Below are positions 44,782 to 53,941 of a DNA stretch of 64,000 bases, piece by piece. Numbering within the stretch: position 1 is the first letter of the stretch; every line of letters begins with the position of its first letter. This stretch comes from Neptunicoccus cionae. Its GTDB lineage: Bacteria; Pseudomonadota; Alphaproteobacteria; Rhodobacterales; Rhodobacteraceae. Below the pieces are notes generated by a model. The model was given only the letters and a program-made list of their open reading frames with translations, was not told the DNA's origin and did not search any database. Where the stretch lies: contig NZ_BMKA01000002.1 in assembly GCF_014643735.1 (NCBI RefSeq), positions 806,001-870,000 on the forward strand, read 5' to 3'. The position numbers and the translations under genes were made by a program.

Positions 44782-46416
44782 TCAGGTTGCGCCCAGAGAG
44801 GCATTCAAATCAGTCAACGCGGATTGCGCCGCGTTCAGGGCGGAAAGGTCGGCGATCCACTGTGACATTGCCGCCTTTGCAGCCTCTGGCAATGAATTAG
44901 CCTCGCTCAGGGCGGCGGCAAGCCTGCGGTTGACCAGATCGTCTTCCACACGGGACAGAATCGCATCCGCGCTGTCCCCGTCGCGCCGCTCGATAGAGCG
45001 GGTCCCAACTTGAGTTTTCAGGAAAGCTCCGAGTTTGCCAGCCACGCCATCCCCTGCATTCGCTTGTGTATCAGCGCGTAGTGCCGCATGGGCGCGATCG
45101 GAGAAACGATTGCGCAGGGTTGTCCACGACGGAGTGCCAGTGTCCGCGACAGCGCCCAGCGCTTCGGGCACCTCTGCACCGGTCAATTCGACCAGTCCAT
45201 CAAGGGCCAACCGAAAGGGCGCACCACTGTCGAGCGCTACGGTAATATCGGTCAGCAGTTTTTTCGTCGCCGTTGACGCCACTTTGCTGGAAGCTTCTTT
45301 TTCCGCTTCTTCCACGCGCCGCGCCGCTGCTGTTGCCGCTTCTTCAACCTTTTGGCTCAACGCGCCATTCTTCGCAGCCAGATCAGCCACTTGCGCTTTC
45401 AAGCCCTTCAATGTCGCCTGAAAACCAGAAAGTTTTGAGGCAGCTTCTTCGGACAAGGTTGCACCGTTTTCGGTAATCTGTGTCGAAAGACGCTCACCCA
45501 CAGCGGTTAATTCAGCCTCAACCCCTTCGATGCGGGATTCGAGAGAGGCCATACGGGATTCAATATCAACGCCGTCGGTGGCCGCCAGACTGTCCTTGAT
45601 CGCGGCCATCTCTTCCTGCTGGCTTTGGGCATATTGCGCGATGGCAGCATCGATTGCGTCTTGGTTCACGCCGTCTTGCGGAGCATTTTCCAGTTCCGCA
45701 AGACGTGCGTCAAAATCGGAGCGCAGTGCTGCAACTTCGGATTTCGCCTCGGACTGTCCGGGCATCAGAAACTCCGCTACGGGGGACAGCCCCGCTGGCA
45801 GCATCGGCGCCACCTTGGGCGCCCCCCAAAGCGCGATGATGATCCCGAAAATGATCAATGCCAGCGCCCTCAGAACTTTGGCCGCGAAGGAAGATCCAAT
45901 ATCTTCGTCTTCGCCATCATGCTCTGAAGTGTGAGTGGTCGGGGCAGGATCGGGCGTTTTCACAGGATCAGGTTTCTTAACGGGATCTGGTTTTTTCACA
46001 GGGTCGGTTTTTTTCACAGCGTCAGATTCAGGTTTGACCTGTGATTTCTTTGCCGGCTCAAACTTTTTGGAAGCCGTTCCGGCAACGGCACCAGCCGCAA
46101 CACTTGCTGGTTTGGCGTCTTTTGACTTGGCATCCACAGGTTTCGGGCCGGCCTTACCGTCCGCGGTTTTCCCGTCACTGATCGAACCGTTGCTTTTGTC
46201 GTCGGTAGATTTTTTCTGAAACGACTGGGCCTTGGCCGCTGTCGCATCCGAACCAACAGACGTGCTGTCACCGACTTTATCAGTCGGCTTGTCAGCCACA
46301 CCCTTTCCGGCAGCGCTTTTGTCTGTCGCCTTGCTATCCGCTTTGGCCTTGGGGTCCGTGCCGCCCACAACTTCAGCGTCTTCGATTTCCGGTTTCTTCT
46401 TGGATTTATCTGCCAC
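44782..46416 (-). CDS. Alphaproteobacterial Mic60/mitofilin-like protein
   Basis: A 544-aa protein with a long charged, low-complexity N-terminal region rich in Lys, Asp and Pro (residues 1-~175), one transmembrane helix (about 182-199, LRALALIIFGIIIALWG), a coiled coil (about 225-385) and a C-terminal mitofilin-like domain. This is the layout of bacterial Mic60, the ancestor of mitochondrial cristae-junction protein, which bends membranes. Gene order hemD-Mic60-HemY is the known alphaproteobacterial setting. The best start is a GTG at 46416 (VADKSKKK); the frame also offers a TTG at 46461 without a good ribosome site. The ribosome binding site is weak, so the start is not firm. Confidence 0.83.
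   Translation of the reverse strand: MADKSKKKPEIEDAEVVGGTDPKAKADSKATDKSAAGKGVADKPTDKVGDSTSVGSDATAAKAQSFQKKSTDDKSNGSISDGKTADGKAGPKPVDAKSKDAKPASVAAGAVAGTASKKFEPAKKSQVKPESDAVKKTDPVKKPDPVKKPDPVKTPDPAPTTHTSEHDGEDEDIGSSFAAKVLRALALIIFGIIIALWGAPKVAPMLPAGLSPVAEFLMPGQSEAKSEVAALRSDFDARLAELENAPQDGVNQDAIDAAIAQYAQSQQEEMAAIKDSLAATDGVDIESRMASLESRIEGVEAELTAVGERLSTQITENGATLSEEAASKLSGFQATLKGLKAQVADLAAKNGALSQKVEEAATAAARRVEEAEKEASSKVASTATKKLLTDITVALDSGAPFRLALDGLVELTGAEVPEALGAVADTGTPSWTTLRNRFSDRAHAALRADTQANAGDGVAGKLGAFLKTQVGTRSIERRDGDSADAILSRVEDDLVNRRLAAALSEANSLPEAAKAAMSQWIADLSALNAAQSALTDLNASLGAT
45946..46017 (-). repeat. 18-bp tandem repeat in the Mic60 linker
   Basis: Four imperfect 18-bp units (45946-45963, 45964-45981, 45982-45999, 46000-46017) encode repeated DPVKKP-type hexapeptides in the charged linker of the Mic60-like protein. 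The third and fourth units are the most alike at DNA level. Length variation between strains would be expected here. Confidence 0.7.
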
Positions 46417-46527
46417 GTGCCGATAGCCCTGTTCTGGTTTTAGGAGGAATCCTTTCCACAAAACTAGGGTCTCTGTGCCATTCTCTCAAGTCCAATGCGT
46501 AAACTGCGCTGAAATTGCCTATAATCT

Positions 46528-47247
46528 TCAGTCTTTTGCTGTGAAATTGCGCAATGTCATATCCAAAGCCGAGATCATAGAGGCCCGTGTCGGGTAGCTG
46601 GCGATCTCCGTCGGTGCTGGGAGCCCCTTCAACGGGGCCGCTGCATTTTCGCTGATGCACAGAAAACGGCACTTAAAAAGTGGTACGTCAGAAATTTGCT
46701 CCGCTAGATAACGGGCTGTTCTGGGGGAAAATATCGGCACAACTACGGGTTCCTCGTTCAAAGCGGTCAGTGCCACCTTTGAAAGGGTCACCGGCGACTG
46801 ATCGTAGAGAACAATCCGCCGCGCATTCAGCCCGTTGGCCTGCAAAGCCTGCGCCAGATCAAGCGCTGCATGATTGCCCGAGAGGTAATAAATACGGTCT
46901 TCCCGCGTGGCCTGCGCCAGAACCAAGGCGAGCAAATCTTCCCCGGTGCCATCTGCACTTTGCGTCTTGAAACCCTGCGCGCGGGCGGCTTCTGCCGTGT
47001 TTTCCCCCACGCATAAGGTGCTAGGACTGCGATCTGTTGTATGCTTTGACCAGACAGTTACACTGTTAACCGACGTGAATAACAGCAGGGTCGCGTCATC
47101 GGGCAAATCCACATCGTTGCGCGGGGTGATACCGATCACAGGGCTATAGATCACCGGCACTGCGCGGTCTGTTTGCGCCGTGAACGCGGCCGTAAAGGCA
47201 CGGGATTGCGGCTCTGGCCGGATCATCAAGAGCGTGGGATGTGTCAT
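46528..47247 (-). CDS. hemD: Uroporphyrinogen-III synthase
   Basis: HemD cyclises hydroxymethylbilane to uroporphyrinogen III for heme and cobalamin. The family is poorly conserved, but the 239-aa protein shows the typical start LLMIRPEPQSRAF, a strand-loop LLLFTSVNSV, then YLSGNHAALDLAQAL and VVVPIFSPRTARYL. Identity is supported by neighbours: Mic60 and HemY follow on the same strand. HemC, often nearby, is not in this window. It is divergent from tsaD across about 80 bp. Confidence 0.88.
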   Translation of the reverse strand: MTHPTLLMIRPEPQSRAFTAAFTAQTDRAVPVIYSPVIGITPRNDVDLPDDATLLLFTSVNSVTVWSKHTTDRSPSTLCVGENTAEAARAQGFKTQSADGTGEDLLALVLAQATREDRIYYLSGNHAALDLAQALQANGLNARRIVLYDQSPVTLSKVALTALNEEPVVVPIFSPRTARYLAEQISDVPLFKCRFLCISENAAAPLKGLPAPTEIASYPTRASMISALDMTLRNFTAKD

Positions 47248-47326
47248 CGGGTGATGTGACCATTGCTGAAAAGGGGCGCAAATGCTACCTGCGGGGCGAG
47301 AAAATCATGACGGGCGCAGATTGGCA

Positions 47327-48427
47327 ATGTCACATAATATCACAGTATTGGGGCTGGAAAGCAGTTGCGACGACACTGCCGCCGCCGTGGTGCGCCGCAA
47401 GGATGGCGACAGCAACGGCGGCGAGGTGCTGTCCTCCATCGTTTGGGGGCAGGAAGGTCTGCACGCCGCCTTTGGCGGTGTGGTGCCCGAAATCGCCGCG
47501 CGCGCCCATGCCGAACGGCTGGACCTGTGTGTTGAACAAGCGCTTGAACAGGCGGGGCTGGCCCTAGCCGAGGTGGATGCCATCGCGGTGACGGCTGGTC
47601 CGGGTCTGATTGGCGGCGTAATCAGCGGCGTGATGTGCGCGAAGGGGCTGTCCATTGGCTCCGGCAAACCGCTGGTGGGGGTGAACCATCTGGCCGGTCA
47701 CGCCCTGACCCCGCGCATGACGGATGGTGTGGAATATCCTTATCTGATGCTGTTGGTTTCTGGCGGGCATTGCCAGTTTCTGGGCGTTCTCGGGCCCGAC
47801 CAATTCACCCGCATGGGTGGCACCATCGATGACGCGCCGGGTGAAGCCTTTGATAAAACAGCCAAACTTCTCGGTCTTGGGTATCCGGGTGGACCGTTGA
47901 TCGAAGAAGAAGCCAAGAACGGAGATCCAAAACGGTTCCGGTTCCCGCGCCCGCTGCTCGACCGTCCTGATCTGGATATGTCCTTTTCAGGGCTGAAAAC
48001 CGCCCTGCGGCGTGCGCGTGACACATTGGTCGCGGAAAAAGGTGGGCTGACAGTGCAGGACCGTGCTGATCTATGCGCCAGCTTCCAGCAGGCGGTGGCC
48101 GATACGCTGGCCGAAAAGACTCGCCGTGCCTGTATTGCTTTTGGCAAACCTTTGGAAACGCCGGTTCTCGCCGTGGCAGGCGGCGTTGCTGCAAACAGCC
48201 TGATCCGCGCGGCGTTACAGGATGTCGCCGCAAAGGAAGGGTTCCAGTTTCTCGCACCACCTTTGAAATATTGCACCGACAATGGTGCGATGATTGCATG
48301 GGCCGGACTGGAACGGTTTGCAGGGGGTGAATTCGATGATCTGACCCTATCTGCCCGCCCGCGCTGGCCGCTCGACAAGGCCGCTGCACCGATGCTCGGC
48401 TCTGGTAAGAAAGGGGCCAAGGCATGA
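47327..48427 (+). CDS. tsaD: tRNA N6-adenosine threonylcarbamoyltransferase
   Basis: TsaD transfers threonylcarbamoyl to A37 of ANN-decoding tRNAs, with TsaE (also in this window, at 59.3 kb). The 366-aa product has the N-terminal [15 protein letters not shown], the iron-binding HLAGH in [13 protein letters not shown], the ATP region VSGGHCQFL, and [14 protein letters not shown] chose the ATG at 47327 (MSHNITVL); the frame extends further upstream to 47282. Its stop overlaps the gpsA ATG. Confidence 0.96.
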   Translation: MSHNITVLGLESSCDDTAAAVVRRKDGDSNGGEVLSSIVWGQEGLHAAFGGVVPEIAARAHAERLDLCVEQALEQAGLALAEVDAIAVTAGPGLIGGVISGVMCAKGLSIGSGKPLVGVNHLAGHALTPRMTDGVEYPYLMLLVSGGHCQFLGVLGPDQFTRMGGTIDDAPGEAFDKTAKLLGLGYPGGPLIEEEAKNGDPKRFRFPRPLLDRPDLDMSFSGLKTALRRARDTLVAEKGGLTVQDRADLCASFQQAVADTLAEKTRRACIAFGKPLETPVLAVAGGVAANSLIRAALQDVAAKEGFQFLAPPLKYCTDNGAMIAWAGLERFAGGEFDDLTLSARPRWPLDKAAAPMLGSGKKGAKA

Positions 48428-49395
48428 CGCGGGTTGGCGTGATCGGGGCGGGAGCTTTTGGCACGGCCCTTGCCAGCGTTGCGCGCTCGGGTGGCAATGA
48501 CGTGGTGCTGTGGGGACGCGATCCCGACCAGATCAAGACCATGCGTCAAACCGGCGAAAACAAACGCTATCTTCCCGATGTACCGCTGCCCGAGGGACTG
48601 AACGTCACTTCTGATCTTGCGGATCTGCAAGAGTCTGAAATCTTGCTGATGGTCCTGCCCGCGCAACATCTTCGCGGCTTTCTGGCCAATGCTACCCTGC
48701 CGACAACCGCGCCAATCCTGCTGTGTGCGAAAGGGATCGAAACCGGCACTGGCCTGTTGCAACAGGATATTCTGGCAGAACTGCGCCCCGATGCGCAGAT
48801 GGCTGTGCTCTCTGGTCCGGGCTTCGCGAGCGAGCTGACACAGGGCAAACCAACCGCACTGTCCTTGGCTTGTGCCGATCCGCAAACAGGTACGTGGTTG
48901 CAAGAGGTTCTCTCCTCCGCGTCGTTGCGTTTGTATCTAAGCGAAGACACTACCGGAGTCGCCTTGGGCGGGGCGTTGAAAAACGTCTATGCCATCGCCT
49001 GCGGTTTGGTGGTCGGGGCCGGATTGGGCGAAAGTGCACGCGCCGCCCTTATGACACGAGGTTTCGCAGAACTGGCACGGCTGGCAAGCGCTATGGGGGC
49101 GAAAACAGATACTTTGATGGGGCTGTCGGGCTTTGGCGATCTGGCACTTAGCTGTACTTCCCTGCAATCGCGCAACTTTGCGTTTGGTGAAAAACTGGGG
49201 CGCGAAGGGGCGTTTGGCACGGGCAAAACCGTTGAAGGCATCGCCACTGCACAGGCGGTTCTGGGGCTGGCAGAACGTCAGACTATCGAAATGCCGATTG
49301 CGCAAGCGGTTGCGGATGTGTTGGATGGGCGACAGGAACTGGAACAGGTGCTGCGCACGCTGATGTCGCGCCCCCTGAAACCGGAAAGCCGATAA
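48424..49395 (+). CDS. gpsA: Glycerol-3-phosphate dehydrogenase [NAD(P)+]
   Basis: GpsA reduces dihydroxyacetone phosphate to sn-glycerol 3-phosphate for phospholipid synthesis. The 323-aa product has the NAD loop [14 protein letters not shown] near residue 3, the active-site region [15 protein letters not shown], and the catalytic-lysine block [16 protein letters not shown]. It starts within the tsaD stop (ATGA). Confidence 0.96.
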   Translation: MTRVGVIGAGAFGTALASVARSGGNDVVLWGRDPDQIKTMRQTGENKRYLPDVPLPEGLNVTSDLADLQESEILLMVLPAQHLRGFLANATLPTTAPILLCAKGIETGTGLLQQDILAELRPDAQMAVLSGPGFASELTQGKPTALSLACADPQTGTWLQEVLSSASLRLYLSEDTTGVALGGALKNVYAIACGLVVGAGLGESARAALMTRGFAELARLASAMGAKTDTLMGLSGFGDLALSCTSLQSRNFAFGEKLGREGAFGTGKTVEGIATAQAVLGLAERQTIEMPIAQAVADVLDGRQELEQVLRTLMSRPLKPESR

Positions 49396-49410
49396 ACGCG
49401 GAGGTGCATC

Positions 49411-49827
49411 ATGAACTACTGGCTGTTCAAATCAGAGCCGAACACTTGGGGCTGGGAGGAACAGGTTGCCAAGGGTGATGATGGCGAGGAATGGGACGGT
49501 GTGCGCAACTATCAGGCCCGTAACTTCATGCGCGACATGGAAGTGGGCGATCTTGGTTTTTTCTACCATTCTTTGAAGGAAAAAGCGGTGGTGGGGATCG
49601 TTGAGGTCTGCGCACTGGCCCATCCCGACAGCACCACGGATGATGCACGTTGGGAGTGTGTGGACATCAAGGCAGTGAAACCTTTCAAAACGCCGGTGAC
49701 GCTGGATATGGTCAAGGCCGATCCGCGTCTGGCCGAGATGGTGTTGGTCAAAAACTCCCGCCTGTCCGTGCAACCCGTGCGTCCCGAGGAATGGGATATT
49801 ATCTGCGATATGGGCGGGCTGGCGTAG
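49411..49827 (+). CDS. EVE domain-containing protein
   Basis: A 138-aa single EVE domain, a PUA-like fold that reads modified bases or RNA. The hallmark start MNYWLFKSEPNTWGWE and the WDGVRNYQARNFMRDM motif are clear, as is the ending RLSVQPVRPEEWDII. It lies 15 bp after gpsA with GGAGG nearby. The TAG stop directly abuts the stop of the convergent extensin-like gene. Confidence 0.92.
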   Translation: MNYWLFKSEPNTWGWEEQVAKGDDGEEWDGVRNYQARNFMRDMEVGDLGFFYHSLKEKAVVGIVEVCALAHPDSTTDDARWECVDIKAVKPFKTPVTLDMVKADPRLAEMVLVKNSRLSVQPVRPEEWDIICDMGGLA

Positions 49828-50544
49828 TCAACGACACCCTGACCAGCGTCCTTGATCCATATGGAAATGATCATAATGCGCTGCATTGTAATCGGGGCTA
49901 AGCACCATGCGGAACCACTGGCAAGCGCTGTCCCTTGCAGAGCGTAAAAATTCTGCCGTGTTACCAGTATCTTGCCAATCGTTCCGCAAGCGGATCTTTT
50001 GCCCGTTTGCCAGATCAAAACCGGAAATATCTAAGGCATTGGCGGTGGCGTGCTGGCTCATCCGCGAAGACCCTGCGATTGTACGGCAAGAGTAGCTTCC
50101 AAAATGATGGATGCGGGTAATTTCAGCGCCGAGCAACGCTTGCGCTGTCGGTTGCAGCCCGTGATGTTCCCACATAGCGAGCCGCAGGGCGATGTCGCAG
50201 CGGGTCTCAAGCGCGGCAACGCGCGCTGTTGCCAGTTCGGACAGTTGCACGCGATTTCTGATGTGGCATTGATCGTCGGTTTCCTGCGGCGGCAGTGTGA
50301 CAACCGGCATTGCAATCCGGCCTAAAGCTGCGGTGCACAATTGCGGATCAGCCACCGCCCGCGCAAGTTTCCACTCAGTTATCCGCGTTGACGGGGCTGT
50401 TGGATCAAGCGGACGGGTCGGGTTCCACTCCGCTGGCAGCGGCGTTTGGGGGTGATACAACAGCGTTGTGGTAGCAAAGGCCAGCGCAACCAATGGTAGA
50501 AACAACCCACCAAGCCACCAGCCAATCCTGTTTCTGCGCTGCAT
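49828..50544 (-). CDS. Extensin-like family protein (M15-like fold)
   Basis: The 238-aa protein has an N-terminal membrane or signal segment (GGLFLPLVALAFATTTLL) and the bacterial extensin-like C-terminal domain. Motifs SQHATANALDISGFDL and HYDHFHMDQG resemble the zinc ligands of LAS/M15 peptidases such as VanX and DacY, so it may be a periplasmic peptidoglycan peptidase, not a true plant-type extensin. Four cysteines could form disulfides. It ends flush with the EVE stop on the other strand. Confidence 0.85.
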   Translation of the reverse strand: MQRRNRIGWWLGGLFLPLVALAFATTTLLYHPQTPLPAEWNPTRPLDPTAPSTRITEWKLARAVADPQLCTAALGRIAMPVVTLPPQETDDQCHIRNRVQLSELATARVAALETRCDIALRLAMWEHHGLQPTAQALLGAEITRIHHFGSYSCRTIAGSSRMSQHATANALDISGFDLANGQKIRLRNDWQDTGNTAEFLRSARDSACQWFRMVLSPDYNAAHYDHFHMDQGRWSGCR

Positions 50545-50565
50545 CTTTGCCCCCTAAAACACAAA

Positions 50566-50585
50566 GGGCGCCACGAAGGGCGCCC
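50566..50585 (-). terminator. Terminator of the DUF2853 gene
   Basis: A 7-bp stem (GGGCGCC/GGCGCCC) with loop CTTCGT as read on the minus strand, followed by TTTGTGTTTT. It lies 22 nt past the stop of the minus-strand DUF2853 gene. Confidence 0.8.
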
Positions 50586-50607
50586 GTAAGCTCTGGTTCA
50601 ATGTGGT

Positions 50608-50949
50608 TTAGCTGTAGACAGATTCTTTGCCGAACTCTTTGGTCAGCATGTAGTAAATCACAGCACGGTATTTGTTACGCTCGGACTTGCCATAAGTGTC
50701 GATCACTTTTTCAATCGCTGTGTCCAGTTCAGGACCGTCGGACAATCCGAGTTTCTTCATAAGGAAGTTCTTCTTTACGGTTTCCAGTTCGCCGGGTTGG
50801 CTGGAAGCGACAGTCGCTGCATCTGCGTCATAGATCGACGGACCACAGCCTATGGTCACTTTTGTCAGCAGATCCATGTCGGGTGTCATTCCACATTTAC
50901 TCTTCAGATCGTCAGCATATCTGGCAATCAAATCGTCGCGTTTTCCCAT
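50608..50949 (-). CDS. DUF2853 family protein
   Basis: A 113-aa soluble protein of the DUF2853 family, with blocks RDDLIARYADDLKSKCG and DPELDTAIEKVIDTYG-like ELDTAIEKVIDTYGKSER. The ATG at 50949 (MGKRDD) follows AGGAG with 6-nt spacing, so a TTG at 50955 was rejected. Members are helical and of unknown role. It is a single-gene unit with its own terminator. Confidence 0.85.
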   Translation of the reverse strand: MGKRDDLIARYADDLKSKCGMTPDMDLLTKVTIGCGPSIYDADAATVASSQPGELETVKKNFLMKKLGLSDGPELDTAIEKVIDTYGKSERNKYRAVIYYMLTKEFGKESVYS

Positions 50950-51134
50950 TTTCAACTCCTATAGCGCCGGATTGTCCCTGTTCCAAGAAAGGGCCATCCT
51001 GCGTGAAGCGCCCTTCTCACGCGGAAACTTAGGGTAAGCGGGAAAGCAAAAAAAGGGGGCATCTGCGTTTCTTTTCCAACCCGTCGCTGGACACGCGGCA
51101 TCAAAGGCGGGATATCACCCCTTTTTCGCACAAA

Positions 51135-51160
51135 AAAACGACCGCCGGAGCGGTCGTTTT
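51135..51160 (-). terminator. Terminator of ahcY
   Basis: An 11-bp stem AAAACGACCGC/GCGGTCGTTTT with a 4-nt loop. On the minus strand it continues into a run of seven T residues. It lies 29 nt past the ahcY stop. Confidence 0.9.
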
Positions 51161-51189
51161 GGAACTCTTATGGTCGGGCGGCTGTAGCC

Positions 51190-52575
51190 TTAGTAACGGT
51201 AGTGTTCCGGCTTGAACGGGCCTTCAGTCGTCACGCCAATATAATCTGCCTGATCTTTGGACAGTTCGGTCAGTTTTACGCCAATTTTTGCAAGGTGCAG
51301 ACGCGCAACTTTTTCGTCCAGATGCTTGGGCAGGATATAGACTTCGTTGTTGTATTGCTCACCACGGGTCCACAGTTCGATTTGGGCCAGAACCTGATTG
51401 GTGAAGGATGCAGACATCACGAACGACGGGTGTCCTGTCGCGTTGCCAAGGTTCAACAAACGGCCTTGGGACAGCAGGATCATACGGTTACCGGATGGCA
51501 TTTCGTACATATCCACCTGATCTTTGATGTTGGTCACCTTCAGATTCGCAAGGTTGGCCACCTGAATTTCATTATCAAAGTGACCGATGTTGCCAACGAT
51601 CGCCATATCCTTCATTTCGCGCATGTGTTCGATGCGGATGATGTCCTTGTTACCGGTTGTGGTGACAAAAATATCCGCGTCTTTGACGCAATCTTCTAAG
51701 GTGGTAACTTCAAATCCGTCCATTGCCGCCTGAAGCGCACAGATCGGATCGATTTCAGTCACTTTCACACGGGCGCCAGCACCACGCAAGGAAGCGGCAG
51801 AGCCTTTGCCAACATCGCCGTAACCACAGACCACAGCAGTTTTACCAGCCATCATGGTATCGGTCGCACGGCGGATGCCATCAACGAGCGATTCCTTACA
51901 GCCGTATTTGTTGTCGAATTTGGATTTTGTTACCGAATCATTCACGTTGATTGCAGGGAAAGGCAGGTCGCCGTTCTTTTGTAGTTCATAAAGACGGTGA
52001 ACGCCGGTTGTTGTCTCTTCAGAAACACCTTTGATCTGGCCGCGCATTTTGGTGAACCAGCCCGGCGATGCCGCCATACGCTTTTTGATCTGGGCTTGGA
52101 TCGCCTCTTCTTCTTCGGATGTTGCAACGCCAAATTCTTCGCCGGCTTCGATGCGTGCGCCCAACAGGATGTAGAGCGTTGCATCCCCGCCGTCATCGAG
52201 GATCAGGTTCGGGCCATCTTCAAACAGGAAAGATTTGTCGAGATAATCCCAATGCTCTTCAAGGGTTTGGCCTTTGATGGCAAACACCGGCACGCCAGAA
52301 GCAGCAATCGCGGCAGCGGCGTGATCTTGGGTCGAGAAGATGTTACAGGACGCCCAGCGCACATCTGCGCCAAGGGCTGTCAGAGTTTCAATCAGAACCG
52401 CAGTCTGGATTGTCATGTGCAAGGAGCCAACAATCCGCGCGCCTTTCAGCGGCTGGCTCTCACCGAATTCTTCGCGCAAAGCCATCAGACCTGGCATTTC
52501 GGTTTCGGCGATGTCGAGTTCCTTGCGGCCAAACTCAGCCAGTGAAATGTCTTTTACGATATAGTCGGACGCCAT
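51190..52575 (-). CDS. ahcY: Adenosylhomocysteinase
   Basis: AhcY hydrolyses S-adenosylhomocysteine to adenosine and homocysteine, relieving inhibition of methyltransferases. The 461-aa product has [15 protein letters not shown], the NAD loop [18 protein letters not shown], and the C-terminal [20 protein letters not shown]...KPEHYRY ending. The ATG at 52575 (MASDYIVKD) was chosen; the longer frame starts at 52605. Upstream I looked for the conserved core of the SAH riboswitch and did not see it. Confidence 0.96.
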   Translation of the reverse strand: MASDYIVKDISLAEFGRKELDIAETEMPGLMALREEFGESQPLKGARIVGSLHMTIQTAVLIETLTALGADVRWASCNIFSTQDHAAAAIAASGVPVFAIKGQTLEEHWDYLDKSFLFEDGPNLILDDGGDATLYILLGARIEAGEEFGVATSEEEEAIQAQIKKRMAASPGWFTKMRGQIKGVSEETTTGVHRLYELQKNGDLPFPAINVNDSVTKSKFDNKYGCKESLVDGIRRATDTMMAGKTAVVCGYGDVGKGSAASLRGAGARVKVTEIDPICALQAAMDGFEVTTLEDCVKDADIFVTTTGNKDIIRIEHMREMKDMAIVGNIGHFDNEIQVANLANLKVTNIKDQVDMYEMPSGNRMILLSQGRLLNLGNATGHPSFVMSASFTNQVLAQIELWTRGEQYNNEVYILPKHLDEKVARLHLAKIGVKLTELSKDQADYIGVTTEGPFKPEHYRY

Positions 52576-52657
52576 GTCAGAACCTTTCAATCTTGGTTTT
52601 GACACGGCATTACCAGCATTCCCCTATCGTCTCAACGGGCAATAGATCACAGGGGTG

Positions 52658-52987
52658 TCAGAGCGCGCGTTCGTTTGGAACCACCAACATGGAGTACAAT
52701 TCTTCCTGCTGTTGCAGGTCAGGTTCCGGCGTTGTGTGATCGCCTTGCGCAATAACGCAGGACTGACCGCTCTCGTAATAGCTCACAAGGGTCCATGTTC
52801 CGTTTTGCTCCGACGCCCAAAGCTGGATTTCCGTTTCGTCACGGTCGATTTTGGGGCCAACGGCTTTTTCGGCATACCAGTCAACCAGAGCGGCTTCCAT
52901 CTCTTCGGAATCCATGCAGGACGTTGTGGCCTGTGCGGTTGTCGATGCCAGAACGGCGGTTGTCAGAGCGATAAAAAAGCGTTTCAT
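52658..52987 (-). CDS. Small exported hypothetical protein
   Basis: A 109-aa protein with a signal peptide (FFIALTTAVLASTTAQA) and a mature domain with two cysteines (TSCMDS and GQSCVIA) that may form a disulfide. The start at 52987 is preceded by GAAGGAGG, a very good ribosome site; the long upstream extension to 53167 would run into the HD gene on the other strand and is not used. No family is recognised. It is divergent from the HD hydrolase gene. Confidence 0.8.
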   Translation of the reverse strand: MKRFFIALTTAVLASTTAQATTSCMDSEEMEAALVDWYAEKAVGPKIDRDETEIQLWASEQNGTWTLVSYYESGQSCVIAQGDHTTPEPDLQQQEELYSMLVVPNERAL

Positions 52988-53075
52988 TGGTGCCTCCTTC
53001 ATGCAATCAACGCATGAATCGCCAAATCGTTGCAAAAATATCGGAACAAGTCGTAATGCCCGCAAAGGAGACTCC

Positions 53076-53663
53076 ATGAAACCACAACGGGCATGGCAGC
53101 GGATGTTATCGGGGCGGCGGCTGGATCTGCTCGATCCATCGCCGCTGGACATAGAGATCGAGGACATCGCCCACGGGCTGGCTTTTGTGGCACGGTGGAA
53201 CGGGCAAACCTACGGTGATTATCCTTACTCTGTGGCGGAACACTCCGTTTTTGTGCTGGAACTTTACCGCCGCCTCTATCCGAAGGCGGGGCGGGACTGG
53301 CAACTGGCTGCTTTGCTGCACGATGCGCCGGAATATGTGATCGGGGATATGATTTCCCCTGTTAAGGATGCAGTCGGCCCGGAATATGCCGCGCTCGACA
53401 AACGGTTGATGGAGGCGATCCAAATCCGGTTCGGCTTGCCCGCTGAACTGCCTCCTGCAATCAAGAAGCAGATCAAACGGGCAGATCGCATTTCTGCCTG
53501 GCTGGAAGCGGTTCAAATTGCAGGATTTTCCGAAGAGGAAGCGGACAAACTGTTTGGTAAACCGGTGTTTGACGACATCCCAAAGCGCAAATTGCGCCCG
53601 CACCCTCCGATGGAATCAAAGGGTGCGTTCATGGAAGTCTTTAGCGATTTAACTGAAAGCTGA
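53076..53663 (+). CDS. HD-domain phosphohydrolase (YfbR-like)
   Basis: A 195-aa HD-fold metal-dependent phosphohydrolase. Metal ligands are seen in VAEHSVFVLELY, the HD pair in AALLHDAPEYVIGDMISPVK, and the last Asp in KRADRISAWLEA. This resembles 5'-deoxynucleotidase YfbR. The ATG at 53076 follows AAAGGAG; the frame extending to 52851 was rejected because of the opposing small gene. It is convergent with the small gene at 53676. Confidence 0.85.
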   Translation: MKPQRAWQRMLSGRRLDLLDPSPLDIEIEDIAHGLAFVARWNGQTYGDYPYSVAEHSVFVLELYRRLYPKAGRDWQLAALLHDAPEYVIGDMISPVKDAVGPEYAALDKRLMEAIQIRFGLPAELPPAIKKQIKRADRISAWLEAVQIAGFSEEEADKLFGKPVFDDIPKRKLRPHPPMESKGAFMEVFSDLTES

Positions 53664-53675
53664 TCTTTCAGCCTT

Positions 53676-53843
53676 TCAGATATGGAGCGAATGGATGCGG
53701 CGCAGGGCGGCCTGACGCTCCAATTCCAGCTTCTTGCGTTCTTCATGGCGGTAGGCTTCGGAATTTAGATCGTGGTAACTGATTGGACCGCGTCCATCTT
53801 GCCGGGAAGCAATCATCAGGGCTTTGGCGATAGAGTTGAACAT
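53676..53843 (-). CDS. Small hypothetical protein (55 aa)
   Basis: MFNSIAKALMIASRQDGR then a charged helical C-terminal part rich in Arg, Glu and Leu (RKKLELERQAALRRIHSL). The ATG at 53843 has AAAGGAAAG just upstream on the minus strand. I recognise no named family; the size and basic helical tail recall DUF1127-like small proteins of Rhodobacterales, but the core motif of that family is absent. Coding is supported by the ribosome site and codon pattern only. Confidence 0.6.
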   Translation of the reverse strand: MFNSIAKALMIASRQDGRGPISYHDLNSEAYRHEERKKLELERQAALRRIHSLHI

Positions 53844-53941
53844 TGTCTTTCCTTTCTCTGTGTCTGCATCCTTTCTATGGGGATTGCCTTTGCAGATCGA
53901 ATCCGTAATATTTCTCAAATGTTAGCTGAGCTTATAGTTTG

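Noticed and set aside
47740-48903. A 387-aa minus-strand frame over tsaD and gpsA
   Set aside because: It crosses two firmly identified genes on the other strand and has the low-complexity composition of a shadow.
50950-51189. Small gene in the 240-bp gap upstream of the DUF2853 gene
   Set aside because: Only the ahcY terminator is clear; the rest shows no coding frame with a start signal.
52576-52657. Possible SAH or SAM/SAH riboswitch before ahcY
   Set aside because: The short leader lacks the conserved cores I know for these riboswitches, and its length leaves little room for one.
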